Origin: Varroa destructor
Taxonomy: Eukaryota > Arthropoda > Arachnida > Mesostigmata > Varroidae
Assembly: GCF_002443255.2 (NCBI RefSeq)
Contig: NW_019211454.1
Coordinates: 8,454,248-8,518,247, forward strand
DNA length: 64,000 nt
Reading direction: 5' to 3'
Part shown: positions 35,376-49,398 of the stretch, in pieces
How positions within the stretch are numbered: the stretch's first letter is position 1
Layout of the letters: each line of letters starts with the position of its first letter
Translations under genes and position numbers: made by a program
The notes under the pieces: model-generated
Told to the model about the DNA's origin: nothing
Database searches by the model: none
The model's input: the letters and a program-made list of their open reading frames with translations, nothing else

Positions 35376-36714
35376 TTCGTAAATTTGCCTAGGGCTATGT
35401 ATACGTATTCACAGGCAGTACATGTATGATTTCATTGTGAATTATGAGAGCATAAACAATGCCCTTGCCTTACTGACAGAGGCGGTCAAGTCGATTGCGA
35501 CGAACATCGTCCCGGCAGTTCGAGACACGGAGGTTGAATGGATGAAAAGAAAGTCGCCTGAGCAAATATAAGCTGTATTCTATATGTGCCTAAAAGCAAC
35601 TATCCGTCGTTTGTTATCGCGCGTAAGGTTACCATAGAGCTAGATTTTATCAACGTCTGGACTTCAAAGACAAGAAAAACTTGTGACGACATCTTTCCAA
35701 CAACGGCTTCAAATGAAGCGGTTGTCTGTCTATTTGCCTCGTATTAGAGTAGCTATGTACACGCACCCATACAGAGGGAAATTGGATAAAATCCCATATA
35801 GAATAGCAGAATCATATCTATTTTAAATCTGTAAAGCTATACTGTTTCTGGGGTAGTATACCTTGCATATGTATGTACCTTGTATTCTACAGCTGACGTC
35901 CTCCTAGCCCTAACAGGGACACCACATGCAAGCCTTGCTTCCGTTTAGTACCGGAAGTCGCTATTCTCGTCTTCCTTAACGTGATGGGATTACTGAAATG
36001 TATGGTTGGTCAGAACCCTGCTTTGATCTTGAGATGAAATTAGTATACAAAGACGAGAAGTCACCGGCCTTATAGTGCGCGCACACAACTAGGGAAACAC
36101 CAGCTTCTCGAAGATAACTACCTATTTATTTAATAAGAATACAATGTTGAGTGAAGTCCTTGAAGGCTATAGAATGAAGACTCAGCTTGGTTGTATGCAG
36201 TCACATCCAAAACAAAGGTACTAAATACGCGTATCTCTTAGATTACATATAAATACATGAGTTAGAATCAATGTTGTAACGACTACTTTCACACACATCT
36301 TTTATTAAAATCGCTTTTCGTAAGTTCAAGCCAACGTAAAAATATCATACCGTGTTTAGTACTAATATGATAGAGTTAACTGTACCACCAACGACAAAAT
36401 AGAGGTTCGTCCGTCGTCGTCGTCCCCCCCCCGAAAACCAACACGGTGCGCTGTGTGATAGCTGACTAATTTCAAATTAACAGAGCCAACTCTGAAAGGC
36501 TATCCTAATCTTTAACCATTTACTCTGATCCTAATTTTTCACTTTGGGCTACGAATAGAAACAATATTATATAGTGACCTTCATATTCATGAGTTACGTC
36601 TATTTCTTGTCTGATATGGCATAGCAGACAATTCGTAACGTATAATACATGTTTCGTGTTCCCTGTCAGGTAGTTCTGTAGGGTATAATTTCACGTTACG
36701 GCTTTTTTCTATCA

Positions 36715-36790
36715 CGAAACGCGGTGTAGCCGCAATCGATTCCGAACCTAGATCACCCCTCATGCTCCAAGTTTAATAGGTTAGCACTAC
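36715..36790 (-). repeat. tRNA-like dispersed repeat, degenerate copy H
   Basis: The minus strand has GTGATAGGGTAGTGCTAACC, which resembles a pol III box A, and some 45 bases later CTAGGTTCGGAATCGATTGCGG, which resembles box B. The spacing suits a tRNA-derived element. Confidence 0.35.
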
Positions 36791-37147
36791 CCTATCACCT
36801 GGACAATTGGCAACATATATACGAGGTCATTTCGCGATCAAAACATGCTTAATATTTAATTCAACCGAGCATAATGCGTCCCAGCTACACTTTTCACCAT
36901 TGCCGCCTAGAATTTTGGCAAGATCTTCAACTTATAACTGATTTGAACGTAAACTAGCCAAGGCTGTCCCACTCGATACTGAAATGACTCTTAACAAGTT
37001 CACACGTCGTCCTCATCGGGCTGTTATATGGGGGTTGTTACGACTCGCAGAAGAAGATTCCAGAGGCAGACAAGAGTGGCTAGCTTACCGGGGCCCTTAT
37101 CTGATTTCTCCGCGGGAATAGTACGCAAACGAGACGTCCGCCTTATT

Positions 37148-37167
37148 ACATATATATATATATATAT
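37148..37167 (+). repeat. (TA)n microsatellite
   Basis: A run of alternating A and T over about 20 bases. Confidence 0.85.
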
Positions 37168-39694
37168 GTAAAAATACGATGCAAACCGTACGGTCTTGTG
37201 CGTGCTTGATCGACGGTGAAGAATTAGTTAAGACATAATCGAGTTAAATGGGGCGACCTCGTCATGTGCCTTTTTAGGTCTTCGTTGTGTGTCCTTCAAT
37301 TTTTATTTCATCAGCCTCATGTGTGACGTCAAAAGACAATAGTTATGTGATTTTTGTGAAATTTTTTTATTTTCGGTGAAAATTTCAATGGAGCGCTAGC
37401 ACATTCATATGGTTTATCTAATCATATATGCCTTTATGTGCATGAATCCTATTTCAACTGTTTTGTTATAATGGGAATATGTATTTACTTTTATATGAAG
37501 ATATAACTATCCAAGTAGTTAAGCGAGCCATTAACAAGTATGTTTTTTTTTTTTTTTTAGTTGTATTTTACTTGTTAAAGCGTCGACATGGGTGATTGCG
37601 GGGGCTCAAGCCCGGTGGGCCCGTTTAGACTTCTACAGTAATTATACTTGTATATATTTAAATGATAGTTAAAATGTTGATGCTATGTTCTAATATAAAA
37701 CAATTTATAATACTTTTAGTCTCAAATATTTAATTTCTATTGTTAAAAAATTATTATTATATTATAATTAATTTCAAGTTAAGAAGTTAATCTATGAAAA
37801 CACGTTCTCATTTTACCTAAGCTCTTGGACTGATAGAAGCAAATTAAAATATGGATGGATTGTATATTATAAAAATGATGTATGTATGTATGATAACGAT
37901 AAGTATTCATGAGTTTTTGTTATTATTTATCGTTTCCAATATTCATTGGTACTACAGAGAGATAATGATAAATAGTAGCAGTAGTAAGGAATAGTGGACA
38001 ATTCTATACGTTTACAACAAAAAGCAACTACTTACAGAATCTCAATAGACAAACCCTTTTTACCATCAACTCTTAAAACACTCTTCCATTTTGTGTATAC
38101 CAAAAAGAGTAACTATTGCCGTACAATATGAAACGAACCAAGAAAGCCCCGTAAGTTGCTGAATGAATTACGGAAAGTTTCCATAATATCGTTAATCTTT
38201 GGCTAAACATCCTTATGCCTTCTTCAAAGACATTTCATGTATAATTATCCATCCAACTGTCTAGAACGTCTATACTCTAGAATATTATTGAACGTTATAT
38301 TGCCCTTCGAATCCTGTCCCAAAAACCCAGTAAATGCTGGCAAAACCTACACATCGTCCTTTCTGCTTAGTTCGTGTAACAAATCATTTTCAGGTTGCCA
38401 AACCGTGCCATGCACTAATGTCTTTTTAACAAAACTCGGCCATTTATTTACTATGCTTGAAAATCTAGAAAAAAAAAAAAAAAACTGGAACGCCTGAGGG
38501 CTTTGAACGAGTTGGGTTTCTTTACCGTAGCGAAATAGATCTTATTTGGGCTGATCCTATAGACAAGAAACCTGATAAATCCCAGAGAAACTTTGCGCTA
38601 AGTTTAATCAGCCACAGGTTAATACACGTTATTCTAGAAGCTGATGGGGCGAACGTAGTTGTCACTGCCCTTGTATTGCTTCAACACTTCTCTTCTGAGT
38701 AGTCGCGCAGTTCTGAGGCTAGGGTGCCTCTGTAGTCGAAAGAACAGGCGAAAACAGATTCGGAAAGAAGGTATAATAATATGGTGAAACATCTTGTTAA
38801 TGGCAGTACGAAACGTGCCTGTATACAGATGCACATATATAAATATGCTACATTAGAGAACTTGCCATTCCAAATGCGGGATCATACGGGTAGATCCTAA
38901 GGTAACCATCGTTGAACCAACATTGTAATTTTTGGAACAAAGCTTTCCATTAATTATGGCTTTCTTCTATATACTATTTTTATTTTACTAATAATTTTAC
39001 CTTCTATCCAAAAGTTATTTTTCATGAAGCTGACGCATTTTTCCTTCTTTGTTCTGTAAATAATCTTTGGCCGTATTGAACACACTACGCTTCTAGCCTT
39101 ATAAGACCTTTCACCCCAGTAAAGGGGTTTACGACGATAGGGGTATACAATTGTAAGTTCTGTTCGACACTAATAAAGAGGCTTATAATGATAGCCGTTT
39201 ACGTAGTAAAAATTCTAAATAGAGCAAAACCGGAAGCTCGCTAGCTCGTTTATTGCTTTGTAATGGCTATAAGCACTAAAGTAATCGGACATATTAGTAA
39301 ATATCAGCTTCATGGAAATTACGGGTCTACCGATGTAATACTTGTCTCATTATTACTACACTTATCACACTAGGTGATCCCTTCCGATAAAACTATTGCA
39401 CTCATAATATCGCTTTCTATACAATAGGCTAATCGTAAGTGACTCAGTTCCTCAACGAGCTCGACTGCAGTGGAAACAGCGTTCTACAACCAGGAACTCA
39501 ATCACGTTTTCTTCTTTGTTAAATTTGCCGATACTCCCAAGTGGCTCTCATCCAAGAACACGAACATACACTGCGTTTACCCACTTTAAAACGATGCTAA
39601 CAAGAGTGTAGCAGAAACATCGCGCTACTTAGCTAACGTACGGGTACTAGCTGTGGAAAACCGAAGTAAGTTGTCCGTAGACTCATAGCGATAG

Positions 39695-39929
39695 CAGTCG
39701 CCATTTGCGTCAGTCAAGAGGTTCCTAGGAGTAGAAAATGTCAACGATAGTTCGGTGGAAACGGCTCCATATCGAGGACGGCAGTCTAATGGAGAAACAA
39801 TTGCCGGAGTTATTAGTGACATCTGGGGAGCGTTAGAGACGACATTCAGCAGTAGAAGTCAGCGTGGCAGTTTGGCAGAAACAAAAATCAGGACGAATTT
39901 GTATCAGAGCTATGTGAAAGATGGCGTTG
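39695..39929 (+). CDS. Candidate exon, unrecognised
   Basis: An open frame on the plus strand reads SVKRFLGVENVNDSS, SNGETIAGVISDIWGAL, SQRGSLAETKIRTNLYQ and YVKDGV up to a good donor GTAAGAG, in phase 1. The 5' border is unclear; GATAG before 39695 and CGTCAG before 39713 are both possible acceptors. Composition is protein-like. The minus strand of the same stretch is also open in parts, so strand is not certain. Confidence 0.35.
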
Positions 39930-40469
39930 GTAAGAGCCTCTGAGGCGCGTGTAACTGATTCTGGATGGACCACTTGTTTGTAAATACAATGGCTGGTGCC
40001 AATTACCTGAGTTTAATGGACGAATCTGTTTTATAATGATTGCATTTGGAAGGATATTGGTGACGACGGAGAACTGTATTGCCATCATCGCAAGACAACA
40101 GCACATGGTGATGGGTATCCCATAGAGTACCTTGCCCATTCCCCTTATCTAGTGCTAATGGATGTTGTGGGAACACATTAAGGAAAAGTCTCTACTAGAA
40201 AACCGACAGCGCCAGAGGGTTTTCGTTGAGAAAAGACTGCCGTTGAACAAAAATGCCGAAAACACCGAATGAAACGTTTGTTAGGTTTGTAAATCGAAAG
40301 CCTACCGTTACAAGCAACGTATTGACAAAAAATAAATTTAAACGTCCGCGGTAAGGGGAAAAGTTGTTTTTTTTTTTATACAGCTACCTTTGCAATTTAA
40401 TAACTATCAATTACAAGCTTATAATCATTTAGACTGTGTATGTATAGTTTTCGGATGCCCCTATATATA

Positions 40470-40494
40470 NNNNNNNNNNNNNNNNNNNNNNNNN
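40470..40494. other. Assembly gap of 25 N
   Basis: Twenty-five consecutive N follow a CTATATATA sequence. The true length of the missing piece is unknown. Confidence 1.
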
Positions 40495-43012
40495 GAACGA
40501 AGACCTATATATTTCGAATATACGGTTGTACACATTGCTTCAATTGCAGCTAACTTATTTTTGCGGTGACCGCGATCGTTCAGCGGTAACGTGTTTGCCC
40601 CTAGTAGGGTTGAGCACACCTAGTGAGATGGTCAATGTTTACCCCGTGTTAAACAAAAACTATATATGGTTCGTCTGTGTTTCGCATATTTCCCAAGTGT
40701 TTTTTTTGTGATTCATTTTTTCTAAAGTTTTCATTTTTCTAACAGAAAAGCTTGATAGGTCCACGAAAAGACTAGCGTTTCGTAGACCTAGCAACAAAAA
40801 CGGCTGTTCCCTGAGCTAAATGGAGAATCGAGCTCGAATCTTTAAACACCCTGCATAAGTACAATGATGTGATCATTTCATGCTCGTTTGTCATTGTTGT
40901 TTCAGCAAATCTACTCAGAGTTCGTTAAGCTCGAATCCGTTTCAATGGTCGCAGTCGATAACAATAAATATTTTACAAAACTAAACAATGCTTTCATATA
41001 TATATAAGGCGCATTAGTTTCATTGGTTTACTCGAATCCGTCTTCACCCGAAGCACGTTACGTTTTGCATCTTGCGTTTGAATCGATCCAACATATCTAC
41101 CAGATACTATAAGAGCGCCGTTCTGTTACGCATTTTCACACGTACCGCATTTAACATGCTTTGTCTCTCGTGTGGCAAACATAGGCGCCCCCTTGCCTGT
41201 CCCAAAAAAAACACTGAGAAAAAAATTACATTTATCTTTTTTTAATAGCAACATGTCAACCGCGAGATGTACTGTGCGTGTTCAGTAGGAGGCAGGGTAG
41301 CCGTTGCCCTGCGAATCCTGCTGGGTCGATTAAATGTGGGTATCCAGAAGGGCCCGCTGTTGGGCTAGTTTCCATGTTATTTGCTCGATGGTATGTGTCG
41401 AACATGTTGTCAGTTGACATGTAGTATACTGGGTGGCGCGAAAAGCCTGTTAACAGTTCAAAATCTTCGCTCTACATTGGTTCAAAGGGCAGAGTAGTGC
41501 ATCAAAGTTTACAGGAAAAGTAAGGTTAAAACGTCCAAAGTGTCAAGTAACTTTTTTGAACGGTCGATACGCTTCTGTGTTACCCTATATATACACTTCA
41601 AATCAAAAGTGGGGGGTTAGTAACTACCAAAGGGATTAGCAACTAACCAGAATAGACGTGTTTTGTACCGCCGCTATTTCTTTTTTTAGGCTTTCTTTAC
41701 CTCTGAAAAACTGTTAACTGTTTACTCTGCTACTATCGACGCCGACAAGAAGCTTCGTAACTATGTCCGGGGATGCTGTATCATTTCACAGTGCAGATAC
41801 GATCGAATTTATCTAATATAGATGACCGCAAACATCAATACGAATAGCTATTTACCACGCTAATTGAAATAAATTATATCAATCACAGTCTGTAGATAGA
41901 AGACCCTTTGCATTTTCCCTAATGTTTCCTTAATGTAAAACCTTTTAAGCTGATAAATAGTTTTTGAGCAGGTACCCCCTCTACTCATCACTCTGAATTT
42001 TATGACGGAAATTTTGCGCCAACCTATATTTTCAATAATTATCGTTCTACAAGTTAGACGTTTTGACAGTTCGCCGAGTTAATTGAAAAGGTTAATGCAG
42101 ATGAATATGCTAAAGAGGTTCTTTTACTAGGGGTGATATTCTACAAGGTTCCTGCATTCGAAAGCGTGCTTCCTATACCACTGGCTGAACTTCTAAGTTG
42201 AGGCATTTACAATTTTTTCTATTGGCATTGTTTTTACATTTTTTTTTTAAGTTTGCATAGATCTCCAACGAATTTCGCGTGACACCAATTGTAAAATGGG
42301 CAAAAAAAAAAATAGAGATTAGACGTGCAAGATATGGTCGCAGCTTATTATGACGAGTGTTTTATATTCTGTTCTGAAAGATATCGTTATGCTTCTATGA
42401 CTGATAGTAAGCTTTGCTATTTTAAAGGTAGAGAGGAGTGTTGATTGTATATAGTACACATTGTGTACGTTGTCGATGCAACAGATCCGGCTGGAAATGA
42501 TTCAACATTTCTTATTTAGAACTATCTAGAACTAAACGCTTTCCATTATAGTTAAAGGTAGGAGCCGCTATCCTAACTGCTATTAACAGCCGATAGCCGT
42601 CAATGACTAAAGGTTGTCCCGCGCCCGCGATACCTGGTAGCACCGCTGACGAAGCTTTTCATTGATCTTCCTAGTTAACGGAAGGTACATGTTATGTATC
42701 TATCGCATCGCCCTATCGCATTTTGTCACACGCATTAGTTATTTGTTGTCACGAGAGTATCGAGGCTAAAGGGCTTTAGCTTCAACAAGAAAGGATTCAA
42801 TGGCCTAATATTCAACAAGGACACACAGGTAGAAGAAGTATTTGTGTTTATAATTTCAAATGACGTTTCAGCTGTTGAAAAAGAGTGTCATCTATTTTAC
42901 TGTTTCCGAGCCCTAAGATAGATCACTATCACACGTAATTTTTCAGAGAACAGTTACTGTTACAATATTCTCCATTTTCTCACTAGCTCATAACCTGTTT
43001 AACTAACTTCAG

Positions 43013-43302
43013 TGCGACATCCCTACATGTGATGGCAAATCTGTGTGACGAAGGGACGCACAGAAGTATCACCGGATGCAGTCTTCACGTAACCGATATG
43101 ATACTGAACAAACCAAACGACCAAATGAACGCAGATATACACACGGCTGTGGTACAGTGCAATGACGTCCCGCTAGCGAGCGGCAATGGCCGACCTGAAG
43201 GAGGTCTGAAGAATCGACCAGTTAGGAGTGTGTGCGTGTTAGGTTTGACTCTTGAAGTCTTGTTCGTTCATCTCAATGGAAAGCGCAAAAGTACCTTTGA
43301 CG
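43013..43302 (+). CDS. Candidate internal exon with Cys residues, unrecognised
   Basis: A CTAACTTCAG acceptor and a strong GTGAGTCC donor bound 290 nt in one open frame. The frame is entered with one base (previous exon phase 2) and left in phase 1. It reads ATSLHVMANLCDEGTH, SITGCSLHVTDMILN, TAVVQCNDVPLASGN, CVLGLTLEVLFVHLNGK. Codons are more GC-rich than the surroundings. The frame stays open past the donor to 43409. No family is recognised and no neighbour exon was confirmed. Confidence 0.4.
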
Positions 43303-46300
43303 GTGAGTCCTTCCCGACTTTAAGTAACGTCATTCCACACACAGAATGGTCCCTGTCGTTCGCTGGAACTCTACCTACAGCTCTTTCACATCAACGACGT
43401 TATTCTTAAATGTCATATTTAGAAAATTAAATTAGTCAGAAAGAGCCAGGCAAGTGTCAATGTGTTTACCTCCTCTAACGCCTTTAACTTATCGAGGTTT
43501 ATATTAGTCAATCTCGAGCTATCAAGCAGTATCAAGCGGCGCCTAGTAACGCGGCGCGTATCGAATGATTTGTACATCTAGTTTTTATCAATTTTTGCGT
43601 TATGTATGTTGGGTAAAATAAGTCACAAGTGTCGCTAATATGTATCCTAGTTAATATTACAGAGATTAAACAGACACATCATATATGGTATCAATAGCCT
43701 AATAGCTGCTATGCGAATTTTCGCTCTAATTCGAGCTCTCGTCGTCTTACTTGTGGTCGTGAAACTTTTTGCGGTTAGATGGTAAAACCGATGCCCTTAA
43801 GCGACTGTTTGGCGATCTGAAAACACAACCTGCGGTGAGAAAACACTGGTTAGGACCATATCAGCACGGATAACATTATGACTGGATTTTTCGTCTGTAT
43901 TTCTGATTCGGATGTTTTGAAATATGGTGGTGATCTGTATAATAACAGTCTCTGGAAATGCAGCTGATTTAGTATAATAAAGAACAGGCAGTACTGCGTA
44001 CGTTCGTACACACCTTGAAAACTACCTATATAGTCAAGAGTAATTCATTTGAAACAAATCTCAGTATCTTGTGGCAAAAACAGTCACTACTATCGCTTTT
44101 TTTCTATAAAGAGATCACTTTGATGAGCCGTGCATGAATCAAGCACAAGGGTCGACGGCCATATTTTATCGTCGAACCACGTGCTTTTATGCGAACCCCC
44201 TGACTCGAATCAGAGCTAAGTGTCTTGGAGCTTGCGCCTAAACAGGGAAAGCTTTCAGGCTTAATGCACACTTGGAACAGAACACGATAGGAACAGGTTT
44301 AGGGTGGCAGCCTCACCTATTTCTAGTGCGATGCATTGCTCGATACGACAGCAGATCTCATAATCAGATTGTGATTCCAGCGGCATGAGAGAAAACTCTA
44401 TTCTATTCAGGTGGCATTATGCATTAAAATTAATAGCTATAAATATATCAAGGTTATTTTGGCTTTTACCGAATTCTCGTTCAAACTTATACTGCATAGC
44501 CTTAGAAAGCATGCGTCCTGATCAGTCGGATAAGATGAAATTTAATTTTCAGAACAAAATGCATTCAACTTAAAGTTTTTCACCGGTACTTTTGCTTGTG
44601 CAGAATCGATGCAGATAAAAAGCCAAAATTCGTAGACACTTGCGCTATTCATATCTTTCTGCTAAGACACATGGTGATGATTCCGCCATCAGTTAGCTAG
44701 AATTTTCACCTCTGTCTTTTGTTACATGTTAATTTAAGTCATACAAGTGAGAAATCAATATTTACAACGCAAATAAGCTTTATTTTTTGGTACTTGCCAA
44801 ACTCATCTTAAATGGATTTTGTTTACAATTAAGATACATTATCCTTTCAGGGCTAACTTAGCGGTCATAATACACGTATTTTGAAATTTTTCCACGCTTG
44901 GCGGAACCACATTTTGAACCCGAACCGCTGAATTCGGTTGGCAGCTGCGTAAGTACTCTAGCGTTGTAGTCGCTAGATGTAGCGGGTTCGTTTATTTACG
45001 CTTGCCTAATATGCAAGGGTTCTCAGAAAGCTCCCGTTCAGTCTCAGGTAAATCTTCCTCCTCATTTAATTAAAAAAAAATATATGTGTATTTATGATGT
45101 CCGAAGAGCTTCCAAAAGGCAGAAGGGCAGATACGAATTTTATGTCAGTCTTGAGTTCTCTGAATACTCTTAATACCCCCGACCGTCTCATACACGCTAA
45201 ATATGTAAAGCTACTGTAGGCAAGGATAAGGCTTTCTTTTTATGTTATTAGTTTTATCTACTTTTAGGACTGTCTTCAGCTTAATTCAGATCATCCACAA
45301 TTCCATAGGTTTGGTTAAGGACAGCAAATGTACTCAAACCTTACATCGATTTCAGTACGAGTTGCCGCCGCAGAAACTACGACATACCAAATTCAGTTTT
45401 AAAGTGCGGTTCGGTTCCACCAGTGGTTCTGGCACAAGGAAAGCTCATTGTATCTATCACAAAATGGTTACATATAAAAGTCGCCTTTACTCAATTACGA
45501 TTAAAAACTCATTGTCTTCCATGAAGCAGATAATTCAGAGTATTTTAATTAGCGAGCCCGCCCTTTTCTGCGAAACACCTTCCCAGCCTATGTTACCGTA
45601 TACACAAAAAAAAAAGTCACTTACATCGCCACATCAGTATTTATTGTACAAGAACCCGTTTCCCCCTTTAGCTATTCATTACGAATGTTACTGCTTGATT
45701 GTCAGAAAACTACGTTAAGAAAGTATTCAGCTACTACAGAGATGTTTCCAGTCCTTGTCCTAGTGCTGACGATAACTTACATCCATTAAATACTCTTGGA
45801 TAAAATATCGGTCTTATCGCCGTCCTTTCGATGTACGGCGTGTACATTGGTTTTACTTAGCCTCTTATTGCCGCCGTCAGACTGAATCAACAAACAGAAA
45901 TTGACCGATAATTAAACAAACATAGCCATTGTAGCACCTGCAGATTGTCGGCCACTTCGAGACACGAGTACACCCACAGTTGCTAAGGCGAAAAACCACG
46001 CTGGATTCAATAGTGTAGGCACAACGTCAGCCCACTAGAAAGCTCGATTCTTCTAAGTACATAGTTCGATTGTTCGTTGTAAGAACCGCTATTCGGCGCG
46101 TAACTTACCGAACGACACAAAAACGTTGTGGTCACGTAACACTTTACGTTTGATGCGTTCTGCTGTTACCTTAAAGAGACGCTTCTAATTGTCATACTGG
46201 TGATAATCAGATTATGTAGCTTCTATCTGAATCTATTTCTGTACTCGATCGTGGAAGGTACCGAAAACTCGGCTTGATTTAACAGTATCCGTGTACAATG

Positions 46301-47142
46301 TCACCAAATCGTTAGTCAGTGTTGAAACGCCTATAGTGAGGACACGTCGGGCTTGGTCAATAAATAAACCCTAGCACATGTTTAAGCATATACAGTGATC
46401 GCGGATCATTTATACGCGAACATTTCTTTCTGCAGTCCGCGCCATTTGAAAGCCCTGACTTGAACGAAGCGTGAATCAATCGGAGGTTATTTTCGTGCTC
46501 TTCTGTACCATTGTCGAAGTTAGCTATCTACATAAGTCGAGGTGGGAGAATCTCGTGAAAAGTAAACATAAAGCAAACAAAAAACTGCAAAGAGCTGTAA
46601 CGGATTATCTCATTAGCGACCCATGTCAAACCCAACAAAAAGAGTAGTTTTATTGAGGAACAGATGCACGGCCCTAATCAGCAAAAGCTTATGTAGCCCA
46701 GCGTCAGCTTCCTTTGTTGCCATTGAGCTTTGGTTTTTGTGAAATTTAACCGAGTCCGTCTGGAGACGACGATGCAATTCCTTATACACGGGCCTACAAA
46801 TTAGCCAGCACCTCAGAGGCTGCATCAGATCGGAAGTAAATCTGCCAGTGTCTCTGAATGTAATCAAAGCGGCGTAAAATATCGATCAATTGATGTAAAC
46901 CTTGATTATTGACAGAGTTGACTCCTATCCCAGCCATTTGCTGAAAGTAAGTTTCTATTAGAATTTAAGCGTGGTTCTTTTTCATCTAATCAACTTTTCG
47001 CGGAGATAATCGTGAAATAATAAAATTCTAATAATCATACATTTGTTGCATTTTACAAAGCTTAATGGCCTATAATAATTATGATTAAATAAAGAAACAG
47101 ACGATTTTCTGTAATTTTAAACAGTGATGTTGTTTCAACTAC

Positions 47143-47181
47143 ATGTAGTTGTCCCCGTACATAATACGGGGGCAACTACAT
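47143..47181. repeat. Hairpin with 17-base stem
   Basis: ATGTAGTTGTCCCCGTA, a 5-base loop (CATAA), then TACGGGGGCAACTACAT pair over 17 positions with one G-T pair. Confidence 0.85.
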
Positions 47182-49335
47182 TACAGAGCCCCTGTCTGCA
47201 TCGGCTTTTAAGTATTGTTCCGCTACTTAGCCAACCGTTTCATTCCGACCATTTTGCCACAGCTATATATTTTAAATAATCGGTAAGTCAATGAAATTAC
47301 TTATAGTATTTGAAACTAAGTCAGATTAAACCAAGTACGTATCAGCTAAATGATAAACGATAACCTTGCTTGCTACGTGGAGCCTTGTCATTAGCGCATG
47401 TTAGCGCATCTCAACTAGTCGAAACATTGAATAATGGTTTCCTACTTTTGATGTCCTAATACTTACAAAAAACATTTTCCTTTAGGCAGGCGTTTACTTG
47501 GAGAAATTAAAAAAAAATCGCATTGCCTTCGCGCTGTTTTTGCTCTGTGATTGCTGCTAATTTACTTGAATTAGTTATTTCGCAATCTGCTATTTTGAAA
47601 GCACGATCATGTACAGCCTTGAGAATTGATTCCTGTACATGGCTGTGGCATGTACACTGTAGAGTCGCCACCAGCTCGCAGTTAAATCCAACTTATTATG
47701 AAGTTCTAGGAATGTCCTTATATCTTTTTTCGGCTTATGTAGAGCGTGTTTTCTAGATCGATTTATAACTCCCTTTATTTCAAATAATAATGCTTTATAT
47801 CTTTACGAAGTTTGCAAACACAGCTCTGAATTAAGCTGCTAGTATTATTCCCAACGTCTTGCCAAGATGGCTAACAGAAATGCAACTATATATAAAAACA
47901 ACCCTATACATAAAAAACGTTCAATCTCTCATGCACTAAAGGTATTTACAGCGTTCGTTCATAGCGTTCGTAGCAGCATCGTAACAATAGAAACTTCAAT
48001 AATAAGTAGTCGAAGTGAAGTTCTGCTCAAAATGGCACAGTTAAAATTGCCCTATATTGTCTCTTCAGTTCTTTAAGAACCTCTCGGAAACAATACGAAT
48101 CTTAGCTTACTTACTCGTATTCCTCATTACGTTTCTCAGCTATCCCCAATTAGACTTTTTCTCGTTGTCACAAAATGAATCGGTGCTAACTTGAAAGCAA
48201 AACTTGTCGTTGCTCGGTCCACTGTAACTTAACTTTGTCATTTGTAACGAGTCAATTGGTCTAAGATCATCCTAGTCCATTATTTCACGTTCAGATTTCC
48301 GCAGGCGTAATTCTTCGTTTTTGGTTTCCTAGTAATGAAAAAGTTTCTTAAAATACGTCGCGCCTTCCATGCCATCTCTCGTCTGACCCACGCTGTCAAA
48401 GTTACAATCTATCCTGACTATTTTACCTATTGTGGACGGAGTCTGCCAAAGACGCATGTTCTCGTACCTCTCTGCTATTAGATTCCTACCGCCACCCCCC
48501 TAACTGCAGCATATTTAGTCAGGCCGTTTAGCAATAAAGTAGCTTCTGCTATTTTAGAGATTGTTTTATAAACGATAACATGGCAACAAGCACTGAATCA
48601 TCAATTTTGCAAGAGATAATCCACTGTCACACCGATCGAAGTTCTTGTCCTGATTATTATCATTATTATATACATATTCTCGTAGAGTGCTGCTATCAAA
48701 TCGTGCCCTCTAATATATACCTGTTGCGAGACCTTACCTCGACATTTCCGCTCCCTTAATTAAGCCCTTAATCATTCTCGTTTTTTGTTCGCTTACATGC
48801 CATAGACCACTATTGTTGTCGCATTGTCTAGCAGCGCCCACAGTACCGTCGCACTCCTCAAGGCAGGCATTTATTTTTGCATCTCTTCTACAGGCGGCCA
48901 TTGCCTAACATCGCTAGCAGCCTTAGCAGGCCCGGCCACACATTCTTTCGCTTGCATTCTGAGCCGGTCCCGTCCGTCTCTCGCTCCTCCACCACGTTCA
49001 CTTGTGAGCGAAGCTCCGTGATCTCGCTGCTGCGACTCGCCTGCTTTTTTTCCCGTAACAGCTGGCTCGACCTCTCTCCAGACCTGTGCGTCGCTATAGC
49101 AATTCGTCATTTGTCATATCGATCTCGACGGTGTTTGCTCATCCACCAATTGTTTGTGCCAAAACGTTCTTTACGTTGATTTGCTTTCTCAATCGCAGGC
49201 GACCCAGCGAAAGGGTTTCGGTTTCCCTGAAAACGCCGTATTGGCGTCATTCCTCGTTCTATCAGATTGTATAGCGGTACGTAGCCGAGCCGGCGTTCAA
49301 GCTCGAAGATTGGATTGGTGTAAAAGTTCGTCATA

Positions 49336-49398
49336 ATGTCGAAGTTGTACTTTGCGTTGTTTTTTACCGCGTTGTTCGCGCTGTACGCCGAAACCGAT
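49336..49398 (+). CDS. Signal-peptide exon of the GPI-type gene
   Basis: ATG opens 21 codons encoding a 12-residue hydrophobic core between MSKLY and AETD, followed directly by GTGAGT. The upstream 500 bases are relatively GC-rich and lack a convincing protein-coding frame in phase with this ATG. Confidence 0.6.

Larger units (their letters stand above)
32275..49335. other. Long AT-rich interval with isolated exon candidates
   Basis: Apart from the candidates at 34072-34256, 39695-39929 and 43013-43302, I see only AT-rich sequence, poly-A/T runs (37543-37558 and 38469-38482), an (AT)n tract, repeat fragments, a palindrome (35354), a hairpin (47143) and the gap. From about 48.8 kb the sequence becomes more GC- and C-rich towards the gene that starts at 49336, as expected for its leader or promoter. 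Confidence 0.4.

Noticed and set aside
39888..40139. Minus-strand frame starting with a signal-like hydrophobic N-terminus (MGKVLYGIPITMCCCLAMM)
   Set aside because: A GTAATT donor follows, and a possible next exon at 39821 gives a short product, but it overlaps the plus-strand candidate and its second exon has little protein character. Strand unresolved, so not annotated.
40558..40630. tRNA-like stretch near the gap (TTCAGCGGTAACGTG)
   Set aside because: The box A-like part has no proper box B at tRNA distance and no acceptor stem could be paired, so it is not called a tRNA gene.
45242..45718. 158-codon plus-strand frame
   Set aside because: It is long, but AT-rich with homopolymer-coded Lys runs, no domain, no splice or promoter context. 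A run this long is not far from chance expectation in this window.
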